From NCBI RefSeq assembly GCF_002285635.2, contig NZ_CP023049.2, positions 620,001 to 684,000 of the forward strand: a stretch of 64,000 nucleotides of DNA, given 5' to 3'. Of the stretch, positions 1 to 8,541 are shown one piece after another. How positions within the stretch are numbered: the stretch's first letter is position 1; every line of letters begins with the position of its first letter. Position numbers and translations under genes: made by a program. The DNA comes from Chryseobacterium piperi (GTDB lineage: Bacteria; Bacteroidota; Bacteroidia; Flavobacteriales; Weeksellaceae). Under the pieces are notes generated by a model, which was not told the origin of the DNA, searched no databases, and worked only from the letters and a program-made list of their open reading frames with translations.

Positions 1-1
1 T

Positions 2-139
2 AAAATGATCAAAGTAACCGTTGGTAAAGTATACGGTGATAAAGTTCAGGTTCTAAGCGGGCTTAATGGAGGTGAGCAAGTAATAACGAGCGGACAGATC
101 AACCTTGACAACGGATCTAAAGTGAATATTGTAAAGTAG
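2..139 (+). CDS. RND efflux periplasmic adaptor, C-terminal fragment
   Basis: The frame is open from the left edge of the window and closes with TAG at 137-139, so only the last 45 residues are present. The segment GLNGGEQVITSGQINL matches the end of the membrane-proximal beta domain of HlyD/AcrA-type membrane fusion proteins, which usually reads 'GL..GE.VV..G...L..G'. The stop lies seven bases before the start of a large RND permease, the usual adaptor-permease order. The family is inferred from this tail and its position only; the start and most domains lie outside the window. Confidence 0.75.
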   Translation, partial: KMIKVTVGKVYGDKVQVLSGLNGGEQVITSGQINLDNGSKVNIVK

Positions 140-146
140 CAGATTT

Positions 147-3100
147 ATGAAGTTAGCAGAAATATCCATTAAAAGACCCTCGTTGGTTATTGTATTATTT
201 ACAATCCTAACGTTGGGAGGTATCCTGAGTTATACACTCATGGGATACGAATTGATTCCGAAATTTGAGACCAATATGGTAACCATTTCTACGGTATATC
301 CTGGAGCTTCACCTGCAGAGGTGGAAACTTCGGTAACCCGAAAGATTGAAGATGCCGTTGGTTCCCTGGAAAATGTGAAAAAAGTAGAATCTTCTTCATA
401 TGAAAGTTTATCTGTCATCATGGTTCAGCTGAACGATGGAGCAGATGTAGACTATGCTTTAAATGATGCTCAGCGTAAGGTAAACGCAGTTCTTAAAGAT
501 CTTCCGGATGATGTAGATCCACCTTCACTGAACAAATTCTCTTTGGACGACTTACCGATTATTACGATGAGTATTTCATCGGATAAATTGAATAATAAAG
601 AGCTTTATGATCTTTTAGATAAAAAAATTGAGCCTATTTTCTCCCGTGTGAACGGGGTGGCTCAGGTTGACCTTGTAGGAGGACAGGAAAGAGAAATCCA
701 GGTGAATCTTGATGAGAAAAAATTGCAAGGATATGGCCTTTCAATCGCTGATGTTCAACAGGCAATTCTTTCATCAAACTTAGATTTCCCGACAGGTAGT
801 TTGAAAACGAGAACAACAAAGGCTACGATCAGATTATCCGGAAAATATAAGTCGATTGCAGAAATGAACAACCTTGTTGTTTCCAACAGAAACGGAGCGC
901 AGGTTCGTTTATCTGATATTGCAACAGTTTTTGACTCTCAGAAGGATGTTGAAAAAGTAGCAAGATTTAATCAGTTCCCTACGATTTTGATGCAGGTTAA
1001 GAAACAATCTGATGCCAATGCGGTTGCTGTATCTGAAAGTGTTCAGAAAACCATTGCAACGGTTGAAGAAGCATATAAAGTTCAGGGAGTAAAAGTAAAA
1101 GTAGTTAACGATACAACCGACTTTACCCTGGAATCAGCGAACCACGTTATTTTTGACTTGTTCCTGGCGATTATTCTTGTGGCTATTGTAATGCTTTTAT
1201 TCCTTCACAGTATCAGAAATGCCTTTATCGTAATGGTTTCCATTCCGGCTTCATTGATTGCAGCATTTATTGGAATGAACTTGATGGGGTATACTCTGAA
1301 CTTGATGAGTTTACTAGGACTATCCCTGGTGGTAGGTATTCTTGTGGATGATGCGATCGTAGTACTGGAAAACATCTACCGTCACATGGAGATGGGGAAA
1401 AGTAAAATCCGTGCAGCCTACGATGGAGCTTCAGAGATTGGATTTACCGTAGCAGCGATTACATTGGTAATTGTGGTGGTATTCTTACCGATTGCGATGA
1501 GTTCAGGTCTTGTAGCTAATATCCTTGCGCAATTCTGCGTCACGGTAGTTATTGCAACATTATTATCATTGTTAGCTTCATTTACCATCATCCCTTGGTT
1601 GTCATCAAGATTTGGTAAGCTGGAACATTTAACAGGAAAAAACTGGTTTGAGAAATTCATCCTTTGGTTTGAAGGTTTAATTGATAAGTTCACGCACTGG
1701 ATTACAGATATCCTTGAATGGTGTTTGAAGACTACTTTAAGAAGAATATCTACTGTTGTGATTACCTTTATTGTTTTAATCGCTTCATTCATGCTGGTAG
1801 TATTCGGTTTCATCGGTGGAGAATTTTTCCCTCCTATTGACCGTGGTCAGTTCTTAGTTCAGATGGAATTGTCAAAAGATGCAACGGTTGAAAAAACGAA
1901 CCAATTAACATTGGATGTTGAGAAGTTTTTAAGAAATGATAAAGATGTTGTTGATTTGATTACCACAGTAGGTCAGCAGTCAACAGGTTTTGGTGGGGCT
2001 CAGGCTACTACTTATCAATCTGAGGTTCAGGTAAACCTTACAGATAAATCTGAACGTTCTGAAAGTACCAATATCAAAGCTGCAAAAGTAAAAAGAGCAT
2101 TAGAAGAGAAATTTACGGGAGTTGAATTCAAAACGGCTCCAATCGGTATCATGGGTGCTGAAAATGCTCCGATTGAAATGGTAGTAACTGCCCCGGACAA
2201 TGCTATAGCAGTAAAAGAAGCGACAAGAATTTTAGAACTATTGAAAAAAGTTCCAGGAGCAGTGGATGCTGAATTATCAACTGATACCGGTAACCCGGAA
2301 GTTCAGGTGAATATTGACAGAGATAAAATGGCTTCTTTAGGTTTAAACCTTTCCAGTGTGGGACAAACGATGCAAACAGCGTTTAACGGGAATACCGATG
2401 GAAAATACAGAGCCGGAGAATATGAATACGATATCAATATCCGTTTTGGTGACGCCAACAGACAGTCTATTGATGATGTTAAAAACTTAATGTTTACTAA
2501 TCCTCAAGGTCAACAGGTGCGTTTGAGCCAGTTTGCAGAAGTGAAAATGGGCTCAGGTCCAAGTTTACTTGAGCGTAGAGATAAATCACCTTCTGTAAAG
2601 GTAAGAGCTAAAGCAGTAGGTAGACCTGTAGGTGACGTAGCAAATGAATGGGCAGACCAATTCATGAAGAGTGATAAAAAACCTGTAGGAGTAGATTATA
2701 TCTGGAGTGGTGATATGGAAAACCAGCAGGAAGGTTTCGGTACGTTAGGTATTGCTTTATTAGCGGCTATTGTATTGGTATACCTGGTAATGGTTTCATT
2801 ATATGACAGTTTTGTATATCCGTTTGTGGTATTATTCTCAATTCCACTAGCAATGATCGGGGTTATGGTAATCCTTGCTTTAACAGCCAACTCATTAAAT
2901 ATCTTTACGATGTTAGGAATGATCATGTTGATTGGTCTTGTTGCGAAGAATGCGATTCTTATTGTGGACTTTACGAATGCACGAAAAGCAGCTGGTGCAA
3001 CGACTCACGATGCATTAGTTCAGGCCAACCATGCCCGTCTTCGTCCAATCTTAATGACGACGATTGCGATGATCTTCGGGATGTTGCCAATTGCTTTGGC

Positions 3101-3332
3101 AAGTGGAGCAGGAGCAGAGATGAATAAAGGTCTTGCATGGGTAGTTATCGGTGGTTTGACATCGTCTCTATTCCTTACCTTGATTATCGTACCAGTAGTA
3201 TACTCTTTATTTGACTCGATTTTGAGAAGAATGGGTAAAAACCAAAAAGTAGACTATGATGCGGAAATGAAAGCCGATTACGTACACAAAGAACTAAGTG
3301 AAGATGGATATACTCCGAAACACATAGACTAA
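147..3332 (+). CDS. RND efflux permease (AcrB/HAE1-like)
   Basis: This is a 1061-residue inner-membrane proton-driven exporter of the resistance-nodulation-division superfamily, the usual length for the family. It opens with the first membrane segment (MKLAEISIKRPSLVIVLFT). The paired aspartates of the proton relay are visible in LVVGILVDDAIVVLENI at about residues 401-402. The second half repeats the fold, with GGEFFPPIDRGQF before the second porter domain and MIGLVAKNAILIVDF near the C terminus. It should form a tripartite pump with the adaptor ending seven bases upstream and an outer-membrane channel outside the window. HAE1-type drug export is more likely than metal export because no Met-rich metal relay is apparent. 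The substrate is unknown. A strong hairpin terminator follows. Confidence 0.95.
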   Translation: MKLAEISIKRPSLVIVLFTILTLGGILSYTLMGYELIPKFETNMVTISTVYPGASPAEVETSVTRKIEDAVGSLENVKKVESSSYESLSVIMVQLNDGADVDYALNDAQRKVNAVLKDLPDDVDPPSLNKFSLDDLPIITMSISSDKLNNKELYDLLDKKIEPIFSRVNGVAQVDLVGGQEREIQVNLDEKKLQGYGLSIADVQQAILSSNLDFPTGSLKTRTTKATIRLSGKYKSIAEMNNLVVSNRNGAQVRLSDIATVFDSQKDVEKVARFNQFPTILMQVKKQSDANAVAVSESVQKTIATVEEAYKVQGVKVKVVNDTTDFTLESANHVIFDLFLAIILVAIVMLLFLHSIRNAFIVMVSIPASLIAAFIGMNLMGYTLNLMSLLGLSLVVGILVDDAIVVLENIYRHMEMGKSKIRAAYDGASEIGFTVAAITLVIVVVFLPIAMSSGLVANILAQFCVTVVIATLLSLLASFTIIPWLSSRFGKLEHLTGKNWFEKFILWFEGLIDKFTHWITDILEWCLKTTLRRISTVVITFIVLIASFMLVVFGFIGGEFFPPIDRGQFLVQMELSKDATVEKTNQLTLDVEKFLRNDKDVVDLITTVGQQSTGFGGAQATTYQSEVQVNLTDKSERSESTNIKAAKVKRALEEKFTGVEFKTAPIGIMGAENAPIEMVVTAPDNAIAVKEATRILELLKKVPGAVDAELSTDTGNPEVQVNIDRDKMASLGLNLSSVGQTMQTAFNGNTDGKYRAGEYEYDINIRFGDANRQSIDDVKNLMFTNPQGQQVRLSQFAEVKMGSGPSLLERRDKSPSVKVRAKAVGRPVGDVANEWADQFMKSDKKPVGVDYIWSGDMENQQEGFGTLGIALLAAIVLVYLVMVSLYDSFVYPFVVLFSIPLAMIGVMVILALTANSLNIFTMLGMIMLIGLVAKNAILIVDFTNARKAAGATTHDALVQANHARLRPILMTTIAMIFGMLPIALASGAGAEMNKGLAWVVIGGLTSSLFLTLIIVPVVYSLFDSILRRMGKNQKVDYDAEMKADYVHKELSEDGYTPKHID

Positions 3333-3352
3333 ATAACAACCTTAATTAGCCG

Positions 3353-3383
3353 AAAAAGCGTATCAGAAATGATACGCTTTTTT
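3353..3383 (+). terminator. Intrinsic terminator after the RND permease
   Basis: AAAAAGCGTATCA and TGATACGCTTTTTT form a near-perfect stem around a GAAA tetraloop and run into a T-tract, 20 bases after the permease stop codon. It should end the adaptor-permease transcript. Confidence 0.9.
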
Positions 3384-3430
3384 TACTGTATTCTTTATTG
3401 CTAATAGGTTCTTATTATAAATATGAAGAA

Positions 3431-3500
3431 TATAGGTTTCGGCTAAAGCCTTATGGATGGTTTTGATATTGTGAAATGGGCTAAACCCATTCCTATTAAG
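3431..3500 (+). repeat. GGCTAAAGCC paired-hairpin element, copy A
   Basis: A roughly 70-bp unit begins TAGGTTTC, has the palindrome GGCTAAAGCC at 3441-3450, then a T-rich spacer, then GGGCTAAACCC at 3478-3488 and CATTCCTATTAA. The same layout recurs in inverse orientation at 3641-3707 and again at 4548-4643, so this is a small dispersed element and not a chance palindrome. Confidence 0.65.
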
Positions 3501-3640
3501 ATTAATGAGATGTTAGGTGTTGGCAACTATTAAATGATGATTTTATTTTCTTTTCTGATGGTGGTATAGCTAGAATTTAAACCTCTCCTAAAATACAGGG
3601 AAACATCTGTGTCATTTGTGTAATCTGTGGGAGGAAAAAA

Positions 3641-3707
3641 TCAATGGGAACGGGCTTTAGCCCGCTTATAAAAAATATCAATTCAATTGGCTTTAGCCAA
3701 AACTAAC
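3641..3707 (-). repeat. GGCTAAAGCC paired-hairpin element, copy B (inverted)
   Basis: Read on the minus strand this copy gives TTTTGGCTAAAGCCAATTGA, an AT-rich spacer, then CGGGCTAAAGCCCG and TTCCCATTGA. Its two hairpins are the cleanest of the three copies: CGGGCTTTAGCCCG at 3651-3664 is fully palindromic, and the second core GGCTTTAGCC is at 3689-3698. Confidence 0.65.
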
Positions 3708-3727
3708 AATATTCCATTTTCGACCAT

Positions 3728-3757
3728 TAAAAAAGGCTCCCAGTATAAACCGGAAGC
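3728..3757 (-). terminator. Intrinsic terminator of the J-domain/KTSC gene
   Basis: On the minus strand GGCTTCC pairs with GGGAGCC (one G-U pair) around a 10-nt loop and is followed by TTTTTT. It lies about 25 bases past the stop codon of the minus-strand J-domain gene. Confidence 0.8.
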
Positions 3758-3780
3758 CCTCATTTATTGTATACAGAAAG

Positions 3781-4227
3781 TTAATCTGCCATAACCTCAC
3801 CTGACTTTCTGTAGATGAAATTTCCATAAATATGTCTTCTTGCAAAACGGCTTGGTGAATCTGCATTCACCATTTTGATATAGGTATTTCTAGGAACACC
3901 AATATATTCATACATTTTTCCATTCAAATGCTGAACTTTCAAAATCTGTTTTTCAAAATAGAAATCCTGAATGATTGATTTTGTAATTGTTTCCGTATAT
4001 TCTTCTTTATATTTTTCCTGTGTTTCCGGATTGATGCTCACCAAAAAATGGTAGGCTTCAATTACAGATTTGCTTTTTTCCTCTGCTTCCAGTTTCCCAG
4101 CTTCGTCATTGATGAATTTATCAGGATGAGAATCTTTCATCGTATTCCTGTAAATTGTTTTTAATTCTTTTAAGGTAACCTCTTTATCAACCCCAAGAAG
4201 CTTTCTGTGTTCACCAATTCTTTTCAT
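3781..4227 (-). CDS. J-domain protein with C-terminal KTSC domain
   Basis: A 148-residue cytosolic protein. The N-terminal half is a compact J domain with the HPD tripeptide in MKDSHPDKFINDEAG, which in this family stimulates the ATPase of a DnaK partner. The C-terminal half (FEKQILKVQHLNGKMYEYIG followed by FARRHIYGNFIYRK) matches the KTSC domain, a short module often found alone or fused to nucleic-acid or chaperone proteins. A longer frame exists from 4263, but ATG at 4227 (MKRIGEHRKLL) is preferred because the J domain begins there and the extra residues are AT-rich leader. The gene stands alone between two repeat-filled spacers. Its client is unknown. Confidence 0.8.
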   Translation of the reverse strand: MKRIGEHRKLLGVDKEVTLKELKTIYRNTMKDSHPDKFINDEAGKLEAEEKSKSVIEAYHFLVSINPETQEKYKEEYTETITKSIIQDFYFEKQILKVQHLNGKMYEYIGVPRNTYIKMVNADSPSRFARRHIYGNFIYRKSGEVMAD

Positions 4228-4335
4228 ATGTAAATATTTATTGATTTTTAAGGGTATATACAATCGCTATCTTCATGAGTATTTTTATAATACGGCTATT
4301 AGCGATTCCATAATCCGAATCCTTTTTTCGGGGTG

Positions 4336-4343
4336 CAAAATTA
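4336..4343 (-). promoter_or_regulatory. Putative -7 element for the J-domain gene
   Basis: TAATTTTG on the minus strand fits TAnnTTTG, about 110 bases upstream of the ATG. It is followed by GCACCCCGAAA. The same -7 plus a nearly identical downstream stretch occurs at the rpsF promoter. No convincing TTG was found at the right distance. Confidence 0.45.
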
Positions 4344-4479
4344 GGTAATTAAATCCTAAAAATCATAACTTATTCATTATTAATTTATTTGGGTGGTATT
4401 TTATGTTGTCATAGTATAGAATTCATTAGGTTTTGAATAGAGTTATCTAATAATCCTTTTAGATAAAATCCGATTTTTT

Positions 4480-4533
4480 TGCCACGAATGCACGAATGTT
4501 TTTGATTTAGTATAAAATTATTTATTCGTGGCA
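4480..4533. repeat. Inverted repeat TGCCACGAAT / ATTCGTGGCA
   Basis: TGCCACGAAT at 4480-4489 and its exact reverse complement at 4524-4533 are separated by 34 bases, and CACGAAT repeats directly just inside the left arm. It sits immediately next to a GGCTAAAGCC element and has no U-tract, so it looks like a small repeat or remnant and not a terminator. Confidence 0.6.
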
Positions 4534-4547
4534 TTGTCATAAACTGA

Positions 4548-4643
4548 ATAGGTTTTGGCTAAAGCCATTAAGAATGGTTTTTATATTTATAATGGGCTTT
4601 AGCTGCTTAACTTGATAGGATTAAGATCGGCTTTAGCCGAAAT
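4548..4643 (+). repeat. GGCTAAAGCC paired-hairpin element, copy C (extended)
   Basis: AATAGGTTTTGGCTAAAGCC begins this copy (palindrome at 4557-4566). A T-rich spacer, GGGCTTTAGC and a final GGCTTTAGCC (4629-4638) follow. The left 45 bases resemble copies A and B; the right part carries an extra hairpin, as if two units had fused. Confidence 0.6.
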
Positions 4644-4644
4644 A

Positions 4645-4674
4645 TAAAAAAGACAGGAGCCTAAACCCCTGTCT
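4645..4674 (-). terminator. Intrinsic terminator of metE
   Basis: On the minus strand AGACAGG pairs with CCTGTCT around a 10-nt loop and is followed by TTTTTT, about 26 bases after the metE stop. Confidence 0.85.
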
Positions 4675-4699
4675 CTCCATAAAAAAAAATAATCAGTTT

Positions 4700-7021
4700 T
4701 TAAACTTTCTCTGTCTCATAGGCTGCAGCTACTTCTTTTGAAGCTGCTACCATAGCAATTAATGCTTTTTCAGTTTCATCCCAATGACGGGTTTTCAATC
4801 CACAGTCAGGGTTTACCCAAAGTTGTTCTGCGGGGATTACGGCTTGTGCTTTTTTCAATAATTCTACCATCTCTTCTTTTGATGGAACTCTTGGAGAATG
4901 GATGTCATACACTCCAGGGCCAATTTCGTTAGGATATTTAAAGTCTGCAAAGGCATTTAACAATTCCATTTGACTTCTGGAACATTCTATGGTGATCACA
5001 TCAGCATCCATATCTGCAATATTGTGGATGATGTCATTAAACTCAGAATAACACATATGGGTATGGATCTGTGTAGCATCCTCAACACCACTTGCAGAGA
5101 TTCTGAACGCTTCTACAGCCCATTGCAGGTAATTCTGCCATTCTGCTTTCCGTAGAGGAAGACCTTCTCTGATAGCCGGTTCATCGATCTGGATAATTCT
5201 GATACCTGCTTTCTCAAGATCACTAACCTCATCACGAATGGCTAAAGCAATCTGCTTGCAGGTTAAAGAACGAGGCTGGTCATCACGTACGAAAGACCAC
5301 TGAAGAATAGTAACAGGGCCCGTCAACATTCCCTTAACCCATTTTTTGGTCAGAGATTGGGCATATTGAGACCAATATACTGTCATTGGTTGAGGTCTGT
5401 GGACATCTCCAAAAATTACAGGTGGCTTTACACATCTGCTTCCGTAACTCTGAACCCATCCGTTTTGAGTAAAAGCAAATCCTGCCAGTTGTTCCCCAAA
5501 ATACTCAACCATATCATTACGCTCAAATTCTCCATGAACCAGCACATCAATTCCGATTTCCTCCTGCCAGTTAATCGTTCTCTGAGTTTCTTCTTTAAGT
5601 AATTGATCATACTCCTCTGCAGTAAGGTCTCCTTTCTTAAATTGAGCTCTCCAGCTTCTGACTTCTTTGGTTTGAGGGAAAGAGCCAATAGTTGTTGTTG
5701 GAAATAGTGGAAGTTCCAGTGCCCTCTGCTGTGCTTCTTTTCGCGCATTAAATGGACTGTTTCTCTGAGCGTCATTCTCTGTAGTAAGCTCAATGCGGCT
5801 TTTTACATCTTTATTATGAATTAGCGTTGAAACTTTACGGTTTTCAATGGCTTTTTTATTTTCCGCCAACTCCTGTAAGGTATTATAATCCGGGTTTTCT
5901 GATGCTAATTTCTTTAATAAAACAATTTCAGAAACCTTTTGTTTAGCAAAAGCCATCCATTGCTTGATCTCCGGAGATAATATTTTTTCATTTTTTTCAA
6001 GATCAAGATCGAAAGGAGTATGAAGCAGAGAGCATGACGGAGCGATAAAGACCCTTTCAGGACCCAGTGCAGCAATTGCTTTTTTAATCGAAACTAAAGA
6101 CTGGCTGAAATCATTTTTCCAGATATTTCTTCCATCCACAACACCTAATGATAGAATTAATGTTTCAGGAATAGCATTAATCACTTCATCCAATTGTTCG
6201 GGAGCACGTACCAGATCAATATGCAAAGCATCGACCGGTAGGGTAGTCGCCAATGAAAGATTATCTTTTAGTCCATCAAAATAGGTAGTGATAAGAAACT
6301 TAAGATTCGGGAATTGTTGGGCAAGCTCAGTATAGACATTCGGATAAACTTCTTTAGCTTTTTGATCCAGGTCCAATGCTAAAAAAGGCTCATCAAACTG
6401 GATCCATTCGGCTCCGTTATTTTCCAGTTCTTTTAAGATCTCAGTATAGACCGGAAGAAGATTTTGGGTTAAATCTAATTTATTGAAACCTTCTTCCTTT
6501 TCTTTTCCTAATAGTAAGTAGGTTACCAGTCCAATAATTACTGGTTTAGCGTTGATCCCTTCTTCCTTTGCCTCAATAAATTCGTTGACGATTTTATTGG
6601 AGAATAGTTTAAACTTTTGATCCTTCTGAAATTCAGGGACAATATAATGGTAATTGGTATCGAACCACTTAGTCATTTCCATTGCGGTAATATCTAAACC
6701 CTCTTTTTGGTATCCTCTTGCCATTGCAAAATACAGATCCAGTTCTGTACTGGATTCTTTTGAAGCAATATCCTGATAGCGCGAAGGAATAGCACCAACG
6801 GATAAGGTGAGGTCTAAAACCTGGTCATAAAAGGAAAAATCATTCGTTGGAATAAGGTCAATTCCTGCTTCCTGCTGTAATTTCCAGTTTTGTTTTCTGA
6901 TGGTTTTTCCAACCTCTAACAGTTCCTGTAATGATGTTTTACCTGCCCAATATTGTTCGCAGGCTTTTTTGAGTTCTCTGTTGCTGCCAATTCGCGGGTA
7001 GCCAAGGATGTGTGTTTGCAT
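4700..7021 (-). CDS. metE: Cobalamin-independent methionine synthase
   Basis: MetE transfers the methyl group of 5-methyltetrahydropteroyltriglutamate to homocysteine, the last step of methionine synthesis, without vitamin B12. The 773-residue length is typical. The N terminus (MQTHILGYPRIGSNRELKKA) and the C-terminal barrel motifs (TTIGSFPQTKEVR, IQIDEPAIREGLPL) are characteristic. The zinc ligands appear in IHTHMCYSEF and in NPDCGLKTRHW, with the final cysteine near residue 740. The gene is monocistronic with its own terminator and lies downstream of a cobalamin riboswitch, so it should be shut off when B12 is present. Confidence 0.98.
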   Translation of the reverse strand: MQTHILGYPRIGSNRELKKACEQYWAGKTSLQELLEVGKTIRKQNWKLQQEAGIDLIPTNDFSFYDQVLDLTLSVGAIPSRYQDIASKESSTELDLYFAMARGYQKEGLDITAMEMTKWFDTNYHYIVPEFQKDQKFKLFSNKIVNEFIEAKEEGINAKPVIIGLVTYLLLGKEKEEGFNKLDLTQNLLPVYTEILKELENNGAEWIQFDEPFLALDLDQKAKEVYPNVYTELAQQFPNLKFLITTYFDGLKDNLSLATTLPVDALHIDLVRAPEQLDEVINAIPETLILSLGVVDGRNIWKNDFSQSLVSIKKAIAALGPERVFIAPSCSLLHTPFDLDLEKNEKILSPEIKQWMAFAKQKVSEIVLLKKLASENPDYNTLQELAENKKAIENRKVSTLIHNKDVKSRIELTTENDAQRNSPFNARKEAQQRALELPLFPTTTIGSFPQTKEVRSWRAQFKKGDLTAEEYDQLLKEETQRTINWQEEIGIDVLVHGEFERNDMVEYFGEQLAGFAFTQNGWVQSYGSRCVKPPVIFGDVHRPQPMTVYWSQYAQSLTKKWVKGMLTGPVTILQWSFVRDDQPRSLTCKQIALAIRDEVSDLEKAGIRIIQIDEPAIREGLPLRKAEWQNYLQWAVEAFRISASGVEDATQIHTHMCYSEFNDIIHNIADMDADVITIECSRSQMELLNAFADFKYPNEIGPGVYDIHSPRVPSKEEMVELLKKAQAVIPAEQLWVNPDCGLKTRHWDETEKALIAMVAASKEVAAAYETEKV

Positions 7022-7430
7022 TTTTCTTTAAACTTTTAATTAAATTTTGTTTTAAAAGTTCTTATAATGCTTCGTAATGCAATCGGGGGTAAAGTTTTTG
7101 AGTAATGGAGAGATACAATATGGACGTAATTTTCAGATTGGTCGCCAATTTTAGAAGTTTCTTTTTAGCGCAAAGTTTATTTCTAATTCTCTCTATTTAA
7201 TAAGGCAAAGGTGAAAATCAATAAAATTGATTTTGAAGAAGCGAACGCTATATCCATACGCTTCATCAGCGACATCGTCGCATTTCTTTGCTCCTTAAAT
7301 CTAAGGAATCTCTATAAAAAATCTTTGCGTTTAAACTCATGCAAATCCAAGTTTAAACCAACCTAATACGTTCAAAAGTATCATCTGTATGACCAAAAGC
7401 TTCAGACCGCGAAAGCATTGTCAATTCGGA
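7022..7430 (-). other. Unusually long metE leader between riboswitch and start codon
   Basis: About 400 bases separate the aptamer from the metE ATG. Read on the minus strand there is an early hairpin candidate (ATTTGC...GCAAAG then ATTTTTT, near 7307-7345) that could be the switch's terminator. A stretch with recurring CTTTGCG/GCAAAG and GCGACGATGTCGC words follows and looks like a degenerate dispersed repeat. No convincing leader ORF is seen. Confidence 0.5.
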
Positions 7431-7595
7431 ACAGGCAGGTCTCCTGACTTGTAACAGTTTCTGTCATCCTTCCCGCTTGACAGCAGTGGATCTCCAAGGA
7501 CAAAAACCTTAATATGTTACTTACAGTTGCGCGACAGTTCGTGATTTTCACACGATTCCCTATTAATCTACCTTAAGTAAAACCTTTTCCGTTTG
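7431..7595 (-). ncRNA. Cobalamin riboswitch controlling metE
   Basis: The minus strand shows the conserved parts in order: GGGAAUC, GUGAAAAUCACGAACUG, CGCGCAACUGUAA, a GAUCCACUG segment, CGGGAAGG, and finally the B12 box GUCAGGAGACCUGCC at 7435-7449. These are hallmark core sequences of the cobalamin (B12 element) aptamer. It lies upstream of metE in the same orientation. Such switches repress metE when adenosyl- or methylcobalamin binds, leaving methionine synthesis to B12-dependent MetH. Confidence 0.95.
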
Positions 7596-7696
7596 ATGAA
7601 GTATGTTAAAGAACAAAATAGGGTGTAAAGGTATTAAATTAAGTTATTTAGTTGGATTTATTTTAAAAATTAGGGATAAAATTTTGTTTAAAATAG

Positions 7697-7725
7697 TTTG
7701 TAAAGATATTTATTCTGTAAATTTG
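7697..7725 (+). promoter_or_regulatory. Bacteroidetes-type promoter of the Lrp/AsnC gene
   Basis: TTTG at 7697-7700 and TAAATTTG at 7718-7725 are separated by exactly 17 bases, an exact match to the -33/-7 consensus of the primary sigma factor in Bacteroidetes. Transcription would start near 7731, about 26 bases before the GTG start. Confidence 0.8.
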
Positions 7726-7756
7726 AAATATTCAATCAAAAAAAGAATATTATCCT

Positions 7757-8218
7757 GTGGAAAGACTTGATGACAAGGATCTTCAATTGCTAAGAATCCT
7801 GCAAAAGAATGCTAAATTAACAGTAAAGGAACTGGCTAAAGAAATTAATCTTTCTCCATCACCTGTATTTGAACGGGTAAAAAGATTAGAGCAAGAAGGG
7901 TATATTAAACATTATGCAGCAGTTTTGGAAGCTGAGAAACTTAACCGGGGCTTTACTGTTTTCTGCCAGGTTAAACTAAAGATTCACGATCGTTCTGTGG
8001 GAAATGAGTTTGTGAAAGAAATTGTACAGATTGAAGAGGTTGCGGAATGTTATAATATTTCCGGAGATTTTGACTTTCTACTTAAAGTTCAGGTAAGAGA
8101 TATGAAGCATTATCAGGATTTTGTTTTTAATAAACTAGGCACTGTAGATTCTATAGGAAGCACACACAGTACTTTCGTAATGGCTGAGGTGAAGAATAAT
8201 CATGGGGTTACCATTTAA
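7757..8218 (+). CDS. Lrp/AsnC family transcriptional regulator
   Basis: A 153-residue one-domain-pair regulator. An N-terminal winged helix-turn-helix (LDDKDLQLLRILQKNAKLTV...LAKEINLSPSPVFERVKRLE) is followed by a RAM/AsnC ligand-binding domain (VAECYNISGDFDFLLKVQV). Such proteins form octamers that sense amino acids. Translation starts at GTG 7757: no in-frame ATG lies upstream after the predicted transcription start, and the HTH begins immediately. It is divergent from the metE riboswitch region, so control of methionine or amino-acid genes is plausible but not shown. Confidence 0.93.
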   Translation: MERLDDKDLQLLRILQKNAKLTVKELAKEINLSPSPVFERVKRLEQEGYIKHYAAVLEAEKLNRGFTVFCQVKLKIHDRSVGNEFVKEIVQIEEVAECYNISGDFDFLLKVQVRDMKHYQDFVFNKLGTVDSIGSTHSTFVMAEVKNNHGVTI

Positions 8219-8541
8219 AAATTTAAAAGGAATATGACAAATGGTTAGTAGCCTCGAGATTCTGGTTAGGCTACAGTTAAAACGATATAATCAATATTTT
8301 TGTTGTAAATAATGGCACAAATAACTTTGCAAAAGATAGTATCTACGTATTGCTTATTTGTGAATATTAGTGTAGATATTAGTGGTATTTGTGTTTGAAT
8401 TATTTATTTTTAAACACTAATGACACCAATTTATTTACGTTTTATTATTGAAGCTATATTATTTATGTTTCAATTTTTGAAGAATCTTTTACACTTCAAA
8501 TTTTCAATCTTCATAGATACTTTAATTATTTTGATAATTTT
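8219..8541. other. Gene-free spacer with decayed repeat text
   Basis: No gene or clear terminator. AT-rich DNA with partly inverted words (ATTAGTGTAGATATTAGTGG and TAAACACTAATGACACC, near 8369-8421) that look like remnants of a dispersed element. Confidence 0.6.

Larger units (their letters stand above)
3333..3780. other. Gene-free spacer rich in repeats
   Basis: No supported gene. The spacer holds the permease terminator, two inversely oriented copies of a GGCTAAAGCC hairpin element (3431-3500 and 3641-3707), a decayed stretch reading 'catctgtgtcatttgtgtaa' near 3604, and the terminator of the minus-strand J-domain gene at 3728-3757. Confidence 0.8.
4228..4699. other. Gene-free spacer between J-domain gene and metE
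   Basis: No supported gene. It contains the putative J-domain gene promoter, a 10-bp inverted repeat (4480-4533), a third copy of the GGCTAAAGCC element (4548-4643) and the metE terminator (4645-4674). Confidence 0.8.

Noticed and set aside
1418-1813. 131-codon minus-strand frame inside the RND permease gene
   Set aside because: Antisense shadow of transmembrane codons, giving Thr/Asn/Ile-rich sequence with no features.
4480-4533. Inverted repeat read as terminator of the J-domain or metE gene
   Set aside because: The loop is 34 bases, no T-tract follows, and it is on the wrong side of both genes; each gene has a better terminator.
8315-8335. TGGCAC...TTGC resembling a sigma-54 promoter
   Set aside because: The spacing is 8 instead of 5 bases and no plus-strand gene follows.
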